Source: an uncultured Clostridium sp.
GTDB lineage: Bacteria > Bacillota > Clostridia > Clostridiales > Clostridiaceae
Reading direction: 5' to 3'
NCBI GenBank assembly: GCA_903789665.1
Contig: CAIFEX010000010.1
Location: forward strand, 1-64,000
DNA: 64,000 bases
The position numbers and the translations under genes are program-made. Every line of letters starts with the position of its first letter. Within the stretch, counting starts at the first letter, position 1. Of this stretch, positions 10,737 to 19,103 are shown piece after piece. The notes under the pieces were generated by a model. It was not told the origin of the DNA, searched no databases, and worked only from the letters and a program-made list of their open reading frames with translations.

Positions 10737-10766
10737 GACTGCCCCAAATCACACTTTGAGACAGTC
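10737..10766 (-). terminator. Terminator after ispE
   Basis: On the minus strand GACTGTCTCAAA pairs with TTTGGGGCAGTC (12 bp, two G-U pairs), followed by TTTTTG. It begins 14 bases after the ispE stop codon, a standard intrinsic terminator. Confidence 0.92.
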
Positions 10767-10779
10767 AATCAAAAACACT

Positions 10780-11625
10780 TCATATTGTCCTCGTAATAAA
10801 AGTTTCCTTATATTTAACCTTCATTTTATCATAACACTCCTGAGCTTTTAACATATCATCGAAAAAAGCAAAAATGCTTGGACCACTTCCACTCATTAAT
10901 GTTCCCAATGCTCCAAATCCAATCAATTGATCTTTTATCTGTTTTAATACAAAATGTTTTTTTAAAGTTACATTTTCAAGAACATTTTTCATATTTTCAC
11001 TTACTACTCCCAATCTGTCTTTACGAATAGCATTTATAATCAAGCCGGTATTGGGATGTTTTATTATCTTACTTATATTCAGGTCTTCATATACCTCCTT
11101 AGTGCTAACTCCAAAAGGTGGTTTAACCAATATCAATATATGATCCCTGAAGGGCTTAAGCGGGGTTACTATTTCGCCTATTCCCTCACACAATGCAGTA
11201 CCCCCTATTATACAATAGGGGATATCTGTCCCTATATTTAATCCCAATCTAGCTAATTCACCATCATGTACCCCAGGTAAATACATATTTCTCATGGCTT
11301 TCAATACCGCTGCAGCATCTGCACTCCCACCAGCGAGTCCTGCCGCCACAGGTATATTCTTGACAATATTAATATTTACCCCACTTCTTATACCATACTT
11401 ATTCATGAATAATTTTGCTGCCCTATATGCCAGATTCCTATTATCACAAGGTACATAGCTCTTATTACAAGTTATATGTATACCGCTTTCAGTTCTACAT
11501 ATTTTTAAAACATCGTACAAATCTATAGTTTGCATTATCATTCTCAAAAGATGATATCCGTCATTTCTTTTTCCGATTACATCCAGAGAAAGGTTTATTT
11601 TTGCATAGGCTTTTAATACTTGCAT
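10780..11625 (-). CDS. ispE: 4-diphosphocytidyl-2-C-methyl-D-erythritol kinase
   Basis: IspE phosphorylates 4-diphosphocytidyl-2-C-methylerythritol in the MEP pathway to isoprenoid precursors. It is a GHMP kinase. The N-terminal strand KAYAKINLSLDVIGKRNDGYHLLRMIMQ, the glycine-rich ATP loop PVAAGLAGGSADAAA and the C-terminal LMSGSGPSIFAFF are all present. I use the ATG at 11623-11625 (281 residues), which has AAAGGTAGTG upstream and gives the usual N-terminus. The frame extends to a TTG at 11655 that lacks a ribosome binding site. It is followed by a strong terminator and appears to be its own unit, separate from the cyanophycin genes upstream. Confidence 0.97.
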   Translation of the reverse strand: MQVLKAYAKINLSLDVIGKRNDGYHLLRMIMQTIDLYDVLKICRTESGIHITCNKSYVPCDNRNLAYRAAKLFMNKYGIRSGVNINIVKNIPVAAGLAGGSADAAAVLKAMRNMYLPGVHDGELARLGLNIGTDIPYCIIGGTALCEGIGEIVTPLKPFRDHILILVKPPFGVSTKEVYEDLNISKIIKHPNTGLIINAIRKDRLGVVSENMKNVLENVTLKKHFVLKQIKDQLIGFGALGTLMSGSGPSIFAFFDDMLKAQECYDKMKVKYKETFITRTI

Positions 11626-11709
11626 TTCAACTTTCACTACCTTTAAATTTGTCAATTCTAAAATATTATAATACTATTTTAGAATTAAAGCTACAATTTT
11701 AATTTTTCC

Positions 11710-14334
11710 CTATACCATGGCTATATTGCCCGTTTTTTTGTTTCCGTATTTTAGTTTCCTGTTTATTATCTTTACCAGCGGATCCATCTTTTCAAAAAAT
11801 ATTATTATTAAATCCCCCTGTTTCCCTGTATCTATTGCCTTTTTTAGGGCAATTTTCTCATCCAATATAATTTCTACTTTCTTTGGATTAAAATCAGTGC
11901 TATTTATACCCTCTCTAAGAATTGAAGCTATTTCGCCGGGCTTTCTGCCTCTTCTATCCTTATCTTCTTTGATATATATATAATCGAAATTATCTCCTGA
12001 AATCTGACCTATCTTTTTCACACTAGTATCAGTTCTATCTCCAGGTACGCCGATAATTCCCACCAGCCTTTTATAGCCTAGCTTCCTGGCGCCTTTTATA
12101 ACTGCTTTGTATCCTTCTATATTGTGTCCATAATCCAGTACTACATTTATTCCGTTTAAATTATAAATATTAAAACGTCCTGGATTAAAAGAAAGATCAC
12201 CATAAAAACTTTCCAATCCATTTTTTATAACCGTATAAGGTATATTCAATCCAATTGCAGCTCCACAAGCGGCCATGGCATTTTCTATATTATAAATGAG
12301 CTTTCCTCCTAAGGATATTCTTATATCTTTCACCTTTATTATAGGCACCACGGCTCCTCGCCTTTCAAAATACACAATACCGCCATCTACATATACGCCG
12401 CATCCACCTTTATCTATATTGTTTCTGAGGATTACATTGTCTTTATTTTTGGAAAACATAATTATGGAACTTTTCATCCTGTCAATTATACTTTTACTTA
12501 CCAAATCATCTGCATTTAAAACCACATGCCCTTCTCTCTTTACGGCCTCACCGACCAGGGATTTCACATAAGCTAAATCTTCCATACTGTTTATCCCGTC
12601 TAATCCCAGATGATCTTCTGTTATATTAGTTATTACCGCTACATCTGCCAAATCATAGGCAAGACCCTTCTTTATTATTCCTCCTCTTGCCGTTTCCAAC
12701 ACTGCTGCCTCTACATTTTTATTACTTAAAATAGTTTTTGCACTATAATAACCTGTAGTATCGCCCTTACATAAGCACTTATTGTCTATATATATTCCTC
12801 CCGTAACAGTCATACCCACCTTATAGCCGGACTTTCCAAGAATATGTGCGATAAGTCTAGTAGTTGTAGTCTTGCCATTTGTACCGGTAACTGAAACTAT
12901 CGGAATTGATTGCTGCCTATAAAACAACATATCCACTATGGCTCCAGCTACATCTCTTTTTTTGCCTACACAAGGGTACTGGTGCATTCTAATACCTGGT
13001 GCCGCATTTATTTCCAGTATAGCGCCGCCGGTTTCAAGTATGGATTTGCTTATATCCTTGCAGCATATATCTATGCCGCAGATATCCAAACCAATTGCAT
13101 CCGCTGCTCTTTCACAAATACTGATATTCTCCCTACATATTAAATCAGTACAGTCTACTGCCGTCCCTCCAGTAGACAAATTTCCGTTTTCCCTTATAAA
13201 CATTTTTTTATTTTTGGGTAAAACACTATTCAATTTATAGTTATTCTTAAATATACACGTTTTTAACTCATCATCTATCTTTATTTTAGTGAGAGGTTTT
13301 TCATGACCTTCACCCCTCCTGCTGTCTGAATTTACATCACCTATCAGTTCAATTATGGTCTTCACTCCATCTCCCACTACATAAGGTGGTATCCTTTCAG
13401 CAGCAGCTACTACCTTCCCATTTACCACACATATTCTAAAATCTTTTCCATCTATATTTTCTTCCAGCATTATATTGTCAAATTCTTCCGACAATATCCT
13501 ATAGGTACTTACTGCCTCCTTTTCATTCCTTATATTTGCAAATACCCCTTTCCCCTGATTTCCATAACATGGTTTCAAAACTATCGGATATCCTATTTCA
13601 TCAATAAGATCCAACAGTTCCTGTAAATTTCTCACTTTCCCGCCTTCTGCCACAGGAAGGCATTGATTCTTCAAAATTTCTTTAGTCATTATCTTGTCAC
13701 AAGCTATATCTACGGCAGCAGCCGATGTATTACACGATATAGTAGCTTCTATGATTTTGCTGTACTTGCCATACCCTAGTTGAAATACACTGTTGTCTCC
13801 GATCCTCATTATGGGGATTCCCCTCTTTTCAGCCTCCGATATTATAGACAATGTACTTGGGCCAATCTGTTCTGCTTTTAAAATTTTTCTCAGCCTAGCC
13901 ACAGCTTTTTCAAATTCATAATTTGTACCTTCTATCAGCGAATTCACCAGACTCACAGCTGTCCTGCCTGCTTCCACTGCTGTATTTTTGTACAAGTATT
14001 CATACACTATATAATACTTGCTTCCCTTTATTTCCCTTGCTTTTCCATAACCTACATCAATGCCCAATTTATTTTGTATAGCAAGTATAATATGCTCACA
14101 GACATGGGCAATATATGTTCCCTCCCGCAGTCTTTTTTCAAAACCGTGTTCTTCGTCTATTCCACATCTATGCTGCTTTAACTCAGGTACAATTGCAAGA
14201 AGTTTTTCATTGAAACCATCTATATCTCTAGTTGGCACATCCTTATACTCCTCTAAATCAACAGACATCTTTACACATTTTCTATGAGCAAATATATTTC
14301 TTCCTTCAAAAACTCTAAAATCATCTATCTTCAT
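11710..14334 (-). CDS. cphA: Cyanophycin synthetase
   Basis: CphA polymerises aspartate and arginine into the storage polymer cyanophycin without a ribosome, using ATP. The 874 residues show the full three-part build: an N-terminal domain with the VCEHIILAIQNKLGIDVGYG motif, a central ATP-grasp ligase (PIVLKPCYGNQGKG, then EINAAPGIRMH) and a C-terminal Mur-ligase-like domain. The P-loop GTNGKTTTTR is near residue 485, and further Mur motifs follow (ITEDHLG, YGHNIEGY). It lies about 240 bases after cphB in the same direction, so synthesis and breakdown genes are paired. Cyanophycin genes are known in some clostridia. The presence of the polymer here is inferred. Confidence 0.96.
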   Translation of the reverse strand: MKIDDFRVFEGRNIFAHRKCVKMSVDLEEYKDVPTRDIDGFNEKLLAIVPELKQHRCGIDEEHGFEKRLREGTYIAHVCEHIILAIQNKLGIDVGYGKAREIKGSKYYIVYEYLYKNTAVEAGRTAVSLVNSLIEGTNYEFEKAVARLRKILKAEQIGPSTLSIISEAEKRGIPIMRIGDNSVFQLGYGKYSKIIEATISCNTSAAAVDIACDKIMTKEILKNQCLPVAEGGKVRNLQELLDLIDEIGYPIVLKPCYGNQGKGVFANIRNEKEAVSTYRILSEEFDNIMLEENIDGKDFRICVVNGKVVAAAERIPPYVVGDGVKTIIELIGDVNSDSRRGEGHEKPLTKIKIDDELKTCIFKNNYKLNSVLPKNKKMFIRENGNLSTGGTAVDCTDLICRENISICERAADAIGLDICGIDICCKDISKSILETGGAILEINAAPGIRMHQYPCVGKKRDVAGAIVDMLFYRQQSIPIVSVTGTNGKTTTTRLIAHILGKSGYKVGMTVTGGIYIDNKCLCKGDTTGYYSAKTILSNKNVEAAVLETARGGIIKKGLAYDLADVAVITNITEDHLGLDGINSMEDLAYVKSLVGEAVKREGHVVLNADDLVSKSIIDRMKSSIIMFSKNKDNVILRNNIDKGGCGVYVDGGIVYFERRGAVVPIIKVKDIRISLGGKLIYNIENAMAACGAAIGLNIPYTVIKNGLESFYGDLSFNPGRFNIYNLNGINVVLDYGHNIEGYKAVIKGARKLGYKRLVGIIGVPGDRTDTSVKKIGQISGDNFDYIYIKEDKDRRGRKPGEIASILREGINSTDFNPKKVEIILDEKIALKKAIDTGKQGDLIIIFFEKMDPLVKIINRKLKYGNKKTGNIAMV

Positions 14335-14426
14335 TTTATGTATACTACCCGTTATATAAACACCTATTTATATTTCTATAAAATTGTGTCTATTTCCCCA
14401 TTCATAGTACCTGATTTTGCTGTATG

Positions 14427-14510
14427 CTACTCTCTTTTGGCCTGATACTCCAAGGGCTTAAAATCCCGTTTAGTAAACGGTATACAATCAGCATCTGCAT
14501 TGTGATCCAA
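14427..14510 (-). CDS. Possible 27-codon ORF or gene remnant between cphB and cphA
   Basis: On the minus strand a reading frame from a TTG at 14508-14510 gives a short charged peptide (starting LDHNADADCIPF, ending PLEYQAKRE) and stops at TAG (14427-14429). The composition and codon use look protein-like, but there is no ATG. The nearest Shine-Dalgarno sequence (GGGAGGAG, about 14543-14550) is too far upstream, and an in-frame TAG lies three codons before the TTG. The same DNA contains two hairpins: ATCAGCA with TGCTGAT, and CCGTTTACTAAACGG. It may be the tail of a decayed gene, a leaderless small protein or a structured leader for cphA. Confidence 0.25.
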   Translation of the reverse strand: MDHNADADCIPFTKRDFKPLEYQAKRE

Positions 14511-14573
14511 TTTGCTGATCTAACGGTTTTCTACAACTCCTCCCTTATATCTATTTGACCTTTTCTTGAATTT

Positions 14574-15380
14574 TTAGCTATTACAGGGCTTTTTATTTAT
14601 CAAATCAAACTTATTTCCATATTTAAGTACATGTAATTTCACATCAAATATAGACAGTATTTCCTCAGGATACTGTTCTGACACATTGCTGTAGGTTATA
14701 TTGGATCCATCTATTACATAAACTGCTCCGGAACCCATCACCGTGAATTCATTGTTATCGCTGACTATAATTGCCGTATCTTCATCTATTCCAATACCAA
14801 GGCTCTGGGGATTTTCTGCTATTCCCACGAGAAGCCTCCCTATTCTGCCTCTCTGAGCAAAATGCTGATCGATAATTACACCTTTTATCAGACCCAGCCC
14901 AGGTGCCATCTTTAAAGTGCACTTTTTAGGCGATTCCTCGTCAGGTCCCGTTATTATCATGGTATCACTCATAACAGAAGCTCCTGCAGAAGTTCCCACA
15001 AAAGTACATCCTCCCTCATATAATTTCTGAATTTTTGAGTACAGAGGAGTGCCCCCTATAAGACTTGTTATCCTAAGTTGATCCCCTCCTGTAAAAAACA
15101 TCAATGCAGTATTTTCTATGAGATTTACATTATTTATATCAACGGCATCTCTTCTATTTCTTATAGTCAATATCTTTATATTTTTTATTCCCAATTCCTG
15201 AAATATTTTTCTGTATTCATCTCCCAATTCCTCCGGTATTTCAGATGCAATAGTCGCAATAACGAGGATATCCTCTTGTTTATCAAGTCTACTGCAGACT
15301 TCTTTCAATATTTTTTTTTCACCGGTTTTATCCTCTGCTCCTCCTATTATTATTAAGTTTTTTTCTGATTTTCTCTTCAA
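14574..15380 (-). CDS. cphB: Cyanophycinase
   Basis: CphB is an exopeptidase that splits cyanophycin into beta-Asp-Arg dipeptides. It is a serine hydrolase of the peptidase S51 fold. The 268-residue protein has the N-terminal IIGGAEDKTG loop, FFTGGDQLRI, and the catalytic Ser in the nucleophile elbow GTSAGASVMSD. The DQHFAQRGRIGRLL segment follows with the conserved His, then the LGIGIDEDTAI segment. The start is the TTG at 15378-15380, seven bases after AGAGGGTG. It is transcribed towards cphA with about 240 bases between them. A terminator belonging to the upstream gene lies at 15447-15477, so cphB probably has its own promoter in the 65 bases before it. Confidence 0.96.
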   Translation of the reverse strand: MKRKSEKNLIIIGGAEDKTGEKKILKEVCSRLDKQEDILVIATIASEIPEELGDEYRKIFQELGIKNIKILTIRNRRDAVDINNVNLIENTALMFFTGGDQLRITSLIGGTPLYSKIQKLYEGGCTFVGTSAGASVMSDTMIITGPDEESPKKCTLKMAPGLGLIKGVIIDQHFAQRGRIGRLLVGIAENPQSLGIGIDEDTAIIVSDNNEFTVMGSGAVYVIDGSNITYSNVSEQYPEEILSIFDVKLHVLKYGNKFDLINKKPCNS

Positions 15381-15446
15381 AATAATGCACCCTCTCTTGC
15401 GGATATTCTATATTTTTTCCATATTCCAAATTATTATGCGTAAAAT

Positions 15447-15477
15447 AAAAACTTCAGTAATTTACCACTGAAGTTTT
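15447..15477. terminator. Terminator downstream of sipL
   Basis: AAAACTTCAGT pairs perfectly with ACTGAAGTTTT (11 bp, 9-base loop). T-rich sequence follows on both strands, eight Ts on the plus strand, so it can act in both directions. It should end the sipL transcript, whose 3' untranslated part then includes both copies of the 68-bp element. Confidence 0.88.
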
Positions 15478-15500
15478 TTTTACAATCTTCTATAAATAAC

Positions 15501-15568
15501 AGGTAACTCCACCTCCCTCTCGTCCGGCGGAGTAAGCGACTCGCACCAAATCAAAGATTTGGGCTCCC
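15501..15568. repeat. 68-bp GC-rich element, copy 1
   Basis: This copy is identical to the one at 15574-15641 and separated from it by five bases (AATTT). Both are clearly richer in G and C than the surrounding DNA. Each contains the hairpin CCAAATC-AAA-GATTTGG and an ACTCC/GGAGT pair. No coding potential is apparent. It resembles a small palindromic intergenic element (REP- or IS-end-like), but I cannot name it. Confidence 0.9.
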
Positions 15569-15573
15569 AATTT

Positions 15574-15641
15574 AGGTAACTCCACCTCCCTCTCGTCCGG
15601 CGGAGTAAGCGACTCGCACCAAATCAAAGATTTGGGCTCCC
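15574..15641. repeat. 68-bp GC-rich element, copy 2
   Basis: Exact second copy of the element at 15501-15568, giving a period of 73 bases. It ends only three bases from the sipL stop codon, so it lies in the sipL 3' untranslated region. Perfect identity of the two copies points to a recent duplication or insertion. Confidence 0.9.
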
Positions 15642-15644
15642 TGC

Positions 15645-17201
15645 TTATATTACGGCTCTTCCTGGGATGATAAGCTTCTCTCCAACCTTTATAACCTCTG
15701 GATCCTCTATATCATTTAACTTCACCAAATCTTCCACAGTAGTATAATATTTTTTGGCTATTTTCCATAAAGTATCATCCTGCTGGATGACATATATAGT
15801 TAAGCTGGCTTTTTTAGCTGGAAATTCTCCCTCGGCAGAATCTATATTTACCAAAAATTCTTTATTTGTAACATAATTTACCCTTGCATATGTCTCTACC
15901 ACAGCCTTTATAGCTATAGTATCTATTTCCACGTCTCCCTGTATACTTTCCAAAGACACTTTTGCTATACACTGCATGTCAATTTTACTTTCAGGTATAT
16001 CCACACTACAGCTAAATGGTATCTCATCACTAGCTTTATTTATTTCATCTTCCAAATTCTTATATAGAACCTTAGTATTCAAAACACCGTCTATTACAAC
16101 TTTATCCTCCACTATTTTTTTATCCGTTATACACACTTCTCCATAACACATAATAACTTCTTTAGGCCTGGAATTGCCTTCCAATTCTATATTGGATTTA
16201 ATCATACTCTGAACAGTATTCTGACCATGCATTACATTCAATTCATAATCTTTTTTATCCATCTGCAGGAGAGAAGAAGGAGAATAAGCATCTTCTATTA
16301 TATCCATATCTTCCTTATACATGACTTTGGTATTTGATTTTACCAATACTTCCACATCGATTATTCTACTTTCACCTAAATCATCTTCTCTTACACCCTT
16401 TTCAACTTCATCTACACAAAAATCAGTATAACTATCCATAGACGGATTTACCCCATCTATGGGAATTTCCTTGTTAATATAAACATCGTCTTCTATATAT
16501 TCCACATCTTTAGTATCCTTTCCCCTGTACAGGATACCTATAAGCACATATGCCTCTAAAGATACCTTCCCCTCCAGAACCTTTATGTCTTTCTTATGGA
16601 CATTCACATTGCATTCCAATATGTTTCCTATCTGCGGTTTATCCATAGGTATCTGAATTTCGGTTTTCGCCACTAAGTCTCCAGATACAGTCCCGATTAT
16701 TTTGTCTACAGTATCCGGATTTTTCAACATTTGTATATCTCCAGAATCTTCAATATCCTTTATAACTTCAAATTCATATTTTTTATACACTTCCGCCTTT
16801 AATTTTATAATTCCCTCAATGGACACTTTTCTTTCATTAGCTATATTGCAGTTCATATGTTCCACATAACAGTCGGCATCACAAAGCATATCATGTTGGG
16901 AACCCGGTATTTCAATATAATTTGAAAAATCACCAGTATAGCTTACGCTGTAAATACCCATAGTCCCCTCATCTTCTTTGGCCAAATAAAGTATAGTATA
17001 CTCTATTCTTCCCTCCACAAATACCTTATCCTGCATTACTTCTTTACTGGTTATTACTGGTTTTGCATTGAGAATTAAAATACGGTTGACGTCCGGATTA
17101 GTATCTGGTATTATATACTCTGCTTTTATAACAGTATCAGAAAAATTTTCAGACATCAACTGTTCACATTCTATATTTTCTTTAACAAGATCTATACTCA
17201 T
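15645..17201 (-). CDS. sipL: SipL-like spore coat morphogenetic protein (DUF3794 and LysM)
   Basis: SipL of Clostridioides difficile binds SpoIVA and is needed to encase the forespore with coat. The 518-residue protein here has the same build: repeated DUF3794 (SPOCS) beta-rich domains over most of its length, including the DTVIKAEYIIPDTNPDVNRIL segment near the N-terminus. A C-terminal LysM domain (about residues 468-518: IYVIQQDDTLWKIAKKYYTT to IIPG) closes it. There is no signal peptide or membrane helix, as expected for a protein acting in the mother-cell cytoplasm. I start at the ATG at 17199-17201, eight bases after GGGAGG. The sigma-E promoter expected for sipL is not obvious by eye. 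Confidence 0.9.
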   Translation of the reverse strand: MSIDLVKENIECEQLMSENFSDTVIKAEYIIPDTNPDVNRILILNAKPVITSKEVMQDKVFVEGRIEYTILYLAKEDEGTMGIYSVSYTGDFSNYIEIPGSQHDMLCDADCYVEHMNCNIANERKVSIEGIIKLKAEVYKKYEFEVIKDIEDSGDIQMLKNPDTVDKIIGTVSGDLVAKTEIQIPMDKPQIGNILECNVNVHKKDIKVLEGKVSLEAYVLIGILYRGKDTKDVEYIEDDVYINKEIPIDGVNPSMDSYTDFCVDEVEKGVREDDLGESRIIDVEVLVKSNTKVMYKEDMDIIEDAYSPSSLLQMDKKDYELNVMHGQNTVQSMIKSNIELEGNSRPKEVIMCYGEVCITDKKIVEDKVVIDGVLNTKVLYKNLEDEINKASDEIPFSCSVDIPESKIDMQCIAKVSLESIQGDVEIDTIAIKAVVETYARVNYVTNKEFLVNIDSAEGEFPAKKASLTIYVIQQDDTLWKIAKKYYTTVEDLVKLNDIEDPEVIKVGEKLIIPGRAVI

Positions 17202-17441
17202 ATTTATTACCTCCCACATAAAAACCTACTATTTATTTATACAAATAAAAGGTAAAAAATATGCCATGTTTTCGATGATTTTTATAATGTGTCTTAATAT
17301 TGACATTTGCAGAATTTTGACGTAATATTAAGTTGGTTGTTAACCATATAACCTCTCATAAATTCTCAATACCCTTTTATACCATAGTTGAAAGATGGAA
17401 GCTCACCATCTTTCTTCTTACCTTAAATTGGGCAAAAAAAT

Positions 17442-17485
17442 AGTATATAAAATAACAATTAATTTTAATTATTATTTTATATACT
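17442..17485 (-). terminator. Strong AT-rich terminator in the veg-sipL interval
   Basis: AGTATATAAAATAA pairs perfectly with TTATTTTATATACT (14 bp). On the minus strand the stem is followed by TATTTTTTTG. It ends a transcript from the right, either veg with a long 3' region or a separate small RNA. A second stem lies beyond it (GAAAGATGG with CCATCTTTC, 17390-17414). Confidence 0.85.
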
Positions 17486-17495
17486 ATTGTAAATC

Positions 17496-17580
17496 ATCCG
17501 ATTCAGCTTTGCTTGAAGTCAAAGTTTATTGGAAACAGAGTATACTTGAATAGCAGTGCCATATACTACAGGTATCGGAT
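17496..17580 (-). ncRNA. Possible structured RNA: three-way junction before a terminator
   Basis: The 450 bases between sipL and veg hold no gene. Within them, on the minus strand, an outer stem ATCCGAT/ATCGGAT (17574-17580 with 17496-17502) closes two inner stems. These are AGTATA/TATACT (17562-17567 with 17539-17544) and CTTTG/CAAAG (17520-17524 with 17507-17511). A strong terminator follows 10 bases later. Together this has the shape of a small three-way-junction RNA ending at an intrinsic terminator, either a free sRNA or the veg 3' untranslated region. The stems are short and the region AT-rich, so chance is not excluded. I do not recognise a known riboswitch class. Confidence 0.35.
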
Positions 17581-17672
17581 TTCCCTATTTAACTCACGTA
17601 GTTTTTATAGTTATCATTGCCAGTAATTTACTTCCACCACCTAGAAAGATGGACAAATTTTTACTGATTGCA

Positions 17673-17894
17673 TTAAACTGAAAAACTTAATTGAACTGTT
17701 TTTGTTAAAACATCCGAATAGCTGTATGTCACTTTTCTTTGGGTGTCATTTTCCAACCTAATTACAAATATACTCGGATAAGCTTTTTCTATTACTCCCT
17801 TATTTACAAAAACTTTCCTTCTACCGCCATTCGCTTTTAAGGTTACTTTATCTCCTACATGATTTTCAATATTCTTTCTTATAGAAGCTAACAC
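17673..17894 (-). CDS. veg: Veg family protein
   Basis: Veg is a small, highly expressed protein of Firmicutes. In Bacillus subtilis it promotes biofilm matrix gene expression, but its mechanism is unclear. The 73-residue product carries the family core VTLKANGGRRKVFVNKGVIEKAYPSIFVIRL and the C-terminal VTYSYSDVLTKTVQLSF. I prefer the GTG at 17892-17894, which has AAGGAG five bases before it and matches the family N-terminus. An ATG five codons upstream (17909) with GAGGGTG is the alternative. Two consensus sigma-A promoters lie just upstream, in keeping with the strong promoter known for veg in Bacillus. Confidence 0.95.
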   Translation of the reverse strand: MLASIRKNIENHVGDKVTLKANGGRRKVFVNKGVIEKAYPSIFVIRLENDTQRKVTYSYSDVLTKTVQLSFSV

Positions 17895-17938
17895 ATTTAC
17901 TCCTTCCATTCTCTAAACACCCTCTCTCTATATTTTAC

Positions 17939-17967
17939 ATTATACATCATAAGGTTAATTATGTCAA
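17939..17967 (-). promoter_or_regulatory. veg proximal sigma-A promoter
   Basis: On the minus strand TTGACA, 17 bases, TATAAT: an exact consensus vegetative promoter. The expected transcript start is about 35-40 bases before the veg start codon. Confidence 0.88.
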
Positions 17968-17977
17968 CTAACCATTT

Positions 17978-18007
17978 AGTATATCAGTTAGCAATTTGTT
18001 TTGTCAA
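17978..18007 (-). promoter_or_regulatory. veg distal sigma-A promoter
   Basis: On the minus strand TTGACA, 18 bases, TATACT. It lies 39 bases upstream of the proximal promoter, forming a tandem pair. The repeat CTAAC/GTTAG straddles its -10 box and could be a regulator site. Confidence 0.75.
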
Positions 18008-18115
18008 TATTAATTTTTTGTAAACAGAGCCTTCAAAGTTTTATTTACATCGAAATATACTGACATTTCTTTAAAACACTCATATATACGATATTATTTA
18101 CAACTTTTATGATTT

Positions 18116-19006
18116 TTATACATATGGTGACTTTGGAAAGCCCTCCCTGTATTTTCCTCTGGTCTGAAGTCCTCCGATTCCATTAGTTCTGGTTATTGTA
18201 TTACTTATAGCTTCTTGAATGGATACAACCTTTTCTATATTGGTATAAGCTATTTTTTCACATAAAAATACAGGATCCAAGCAATGTATAAGTACTCTAT
18301 TGGGTGAACTTGCAAAATTAGCACCTGAATCTAAAATTCTTTCATAACAAGATTGACAAGCCCCTGCAAATATAACCAGATCATCATAATTTGATTCATA
18401 ATTTCTAAGCTCTGAAACAGTTTCAACAAAATATTTGGAATTTTTATAATTATCCAGATTCATATAATCTGCAGTATTCTTTGCTACGGAATCATGTCCT
18501 GTAATTACAACTATATCTGGTTTTATCTCTTTTACCAGTTCTACAACCTTCAGCGGCTGATCTTTTTCAGCTATATTTCTCCCGACTACATCTAACAGCA
18601 GTTGCTTATATACTTTAAGACATACATCTAAGTACTCCGGGTCACCATCCACATGCAGTATCTTGCCAGGCCTCCCAAAAGCAAGTTCATTCTTTGTATC
18701 ATAAGGGGCAAATTTCGTTACGTTATATTCCTGTGCTGCTCCTCCTCCAGCATATCTGAAACCTCCTCTGCTGATTAAAATATTCCGAATTGAATTATTA
18801 ATCCGCTTATTAAATACGACTTCCTTTTTTACAAGTGTTTCCCTTTCTGCAAGTTCTAGATCCTCAATATTGGAATCTGCGATTAACCTTAAATCTATTC
18901 CCTTCAAAATATAAACATTCCCGTTTTTTTCTTCTTTGATATCTATTATTTTAAAAGTTATATCCTTGCCGTAGGATTTTCTTACTACTATATCACCTAT
19001 TTTCAT
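18116..19006 (-). CDS. yabG: Sporulation-specific peptidase YabG
   Basis: YabG is a cysteine protease made late in the mother cell that trims coat proteins; in C. difficile it also processes germination proteins. The 296-residue product begins MKIGDIVVRKSYGKDITFKI and carries the family blocks KILHVDGDPEYLDVCLKVYKQL and IVVITGHDS. FAGACQSCYERILDSGANFASSPNRVLIHCLDPV follows, and its Cys residues are the likely catalytic centre. I use the ATG at 19004-19006, seven bases after GGGGATG. An upstream in-frame extension to 19072 has no ribosome binding site and no family similarity. It stands upstream of veg in the same direction but is separated from it by the two veg promoters. Confidence 0.96.
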   Translation of the reverse strand: MKIGDIVVRKSYGKDITFKIIDIKEEKNGNVYILKGIDLRLIADSNIEDLELAERETLVKKEVVFNKRINNSIRNILISRGGFRYAGGGAAQEYNVTKFAPYDTKNELAFGRPGKILHVDGDPEYLDVCLKVYKQLLLDVVGRNIAEKDQPLKVVELVKEIKPDIVVITGHDSVAKNTADYMNLDNYKNSKYFVETVSELRNYESNYDDLVIFAGACQSCYERILDSGANFASSPNRVLIHCLDPVFLCEKIAYTNIEKVVSIQEAISNTITRTNGIGGLQTRGKYREGFPKSPYV

Positions 19007-19103
19007 AATATAACATCCCCATATATAAAAAGTCATGGTATATATTATGACTTTATTGTTTTTTAAGTGCAAAAAATAAGGCCTTGACTGGCCTCAATTT
19101 AAT

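Noticed and set aside
14427..14573. Riboswitch in front of cphA
   Set aside because: The stems are short and I could not match them to any known class. Reported only as an unexplained interval.
15501..15641. CRISPR array
   Set aside because: Only two 68-base copies with a 5-base spacer. CRISPR repeats are shorter, with spacers of about 30-40 bases and more units, and no cas genes are near.
17390..17653. MITE with a 10-base target duplication
   Set aside because: GAAAGATGGA is repeated at both ends, but there are no terminal inverted repeats inside, and short repeats are common in AT-rich DNA. Kept only as a note in the RNA finding.
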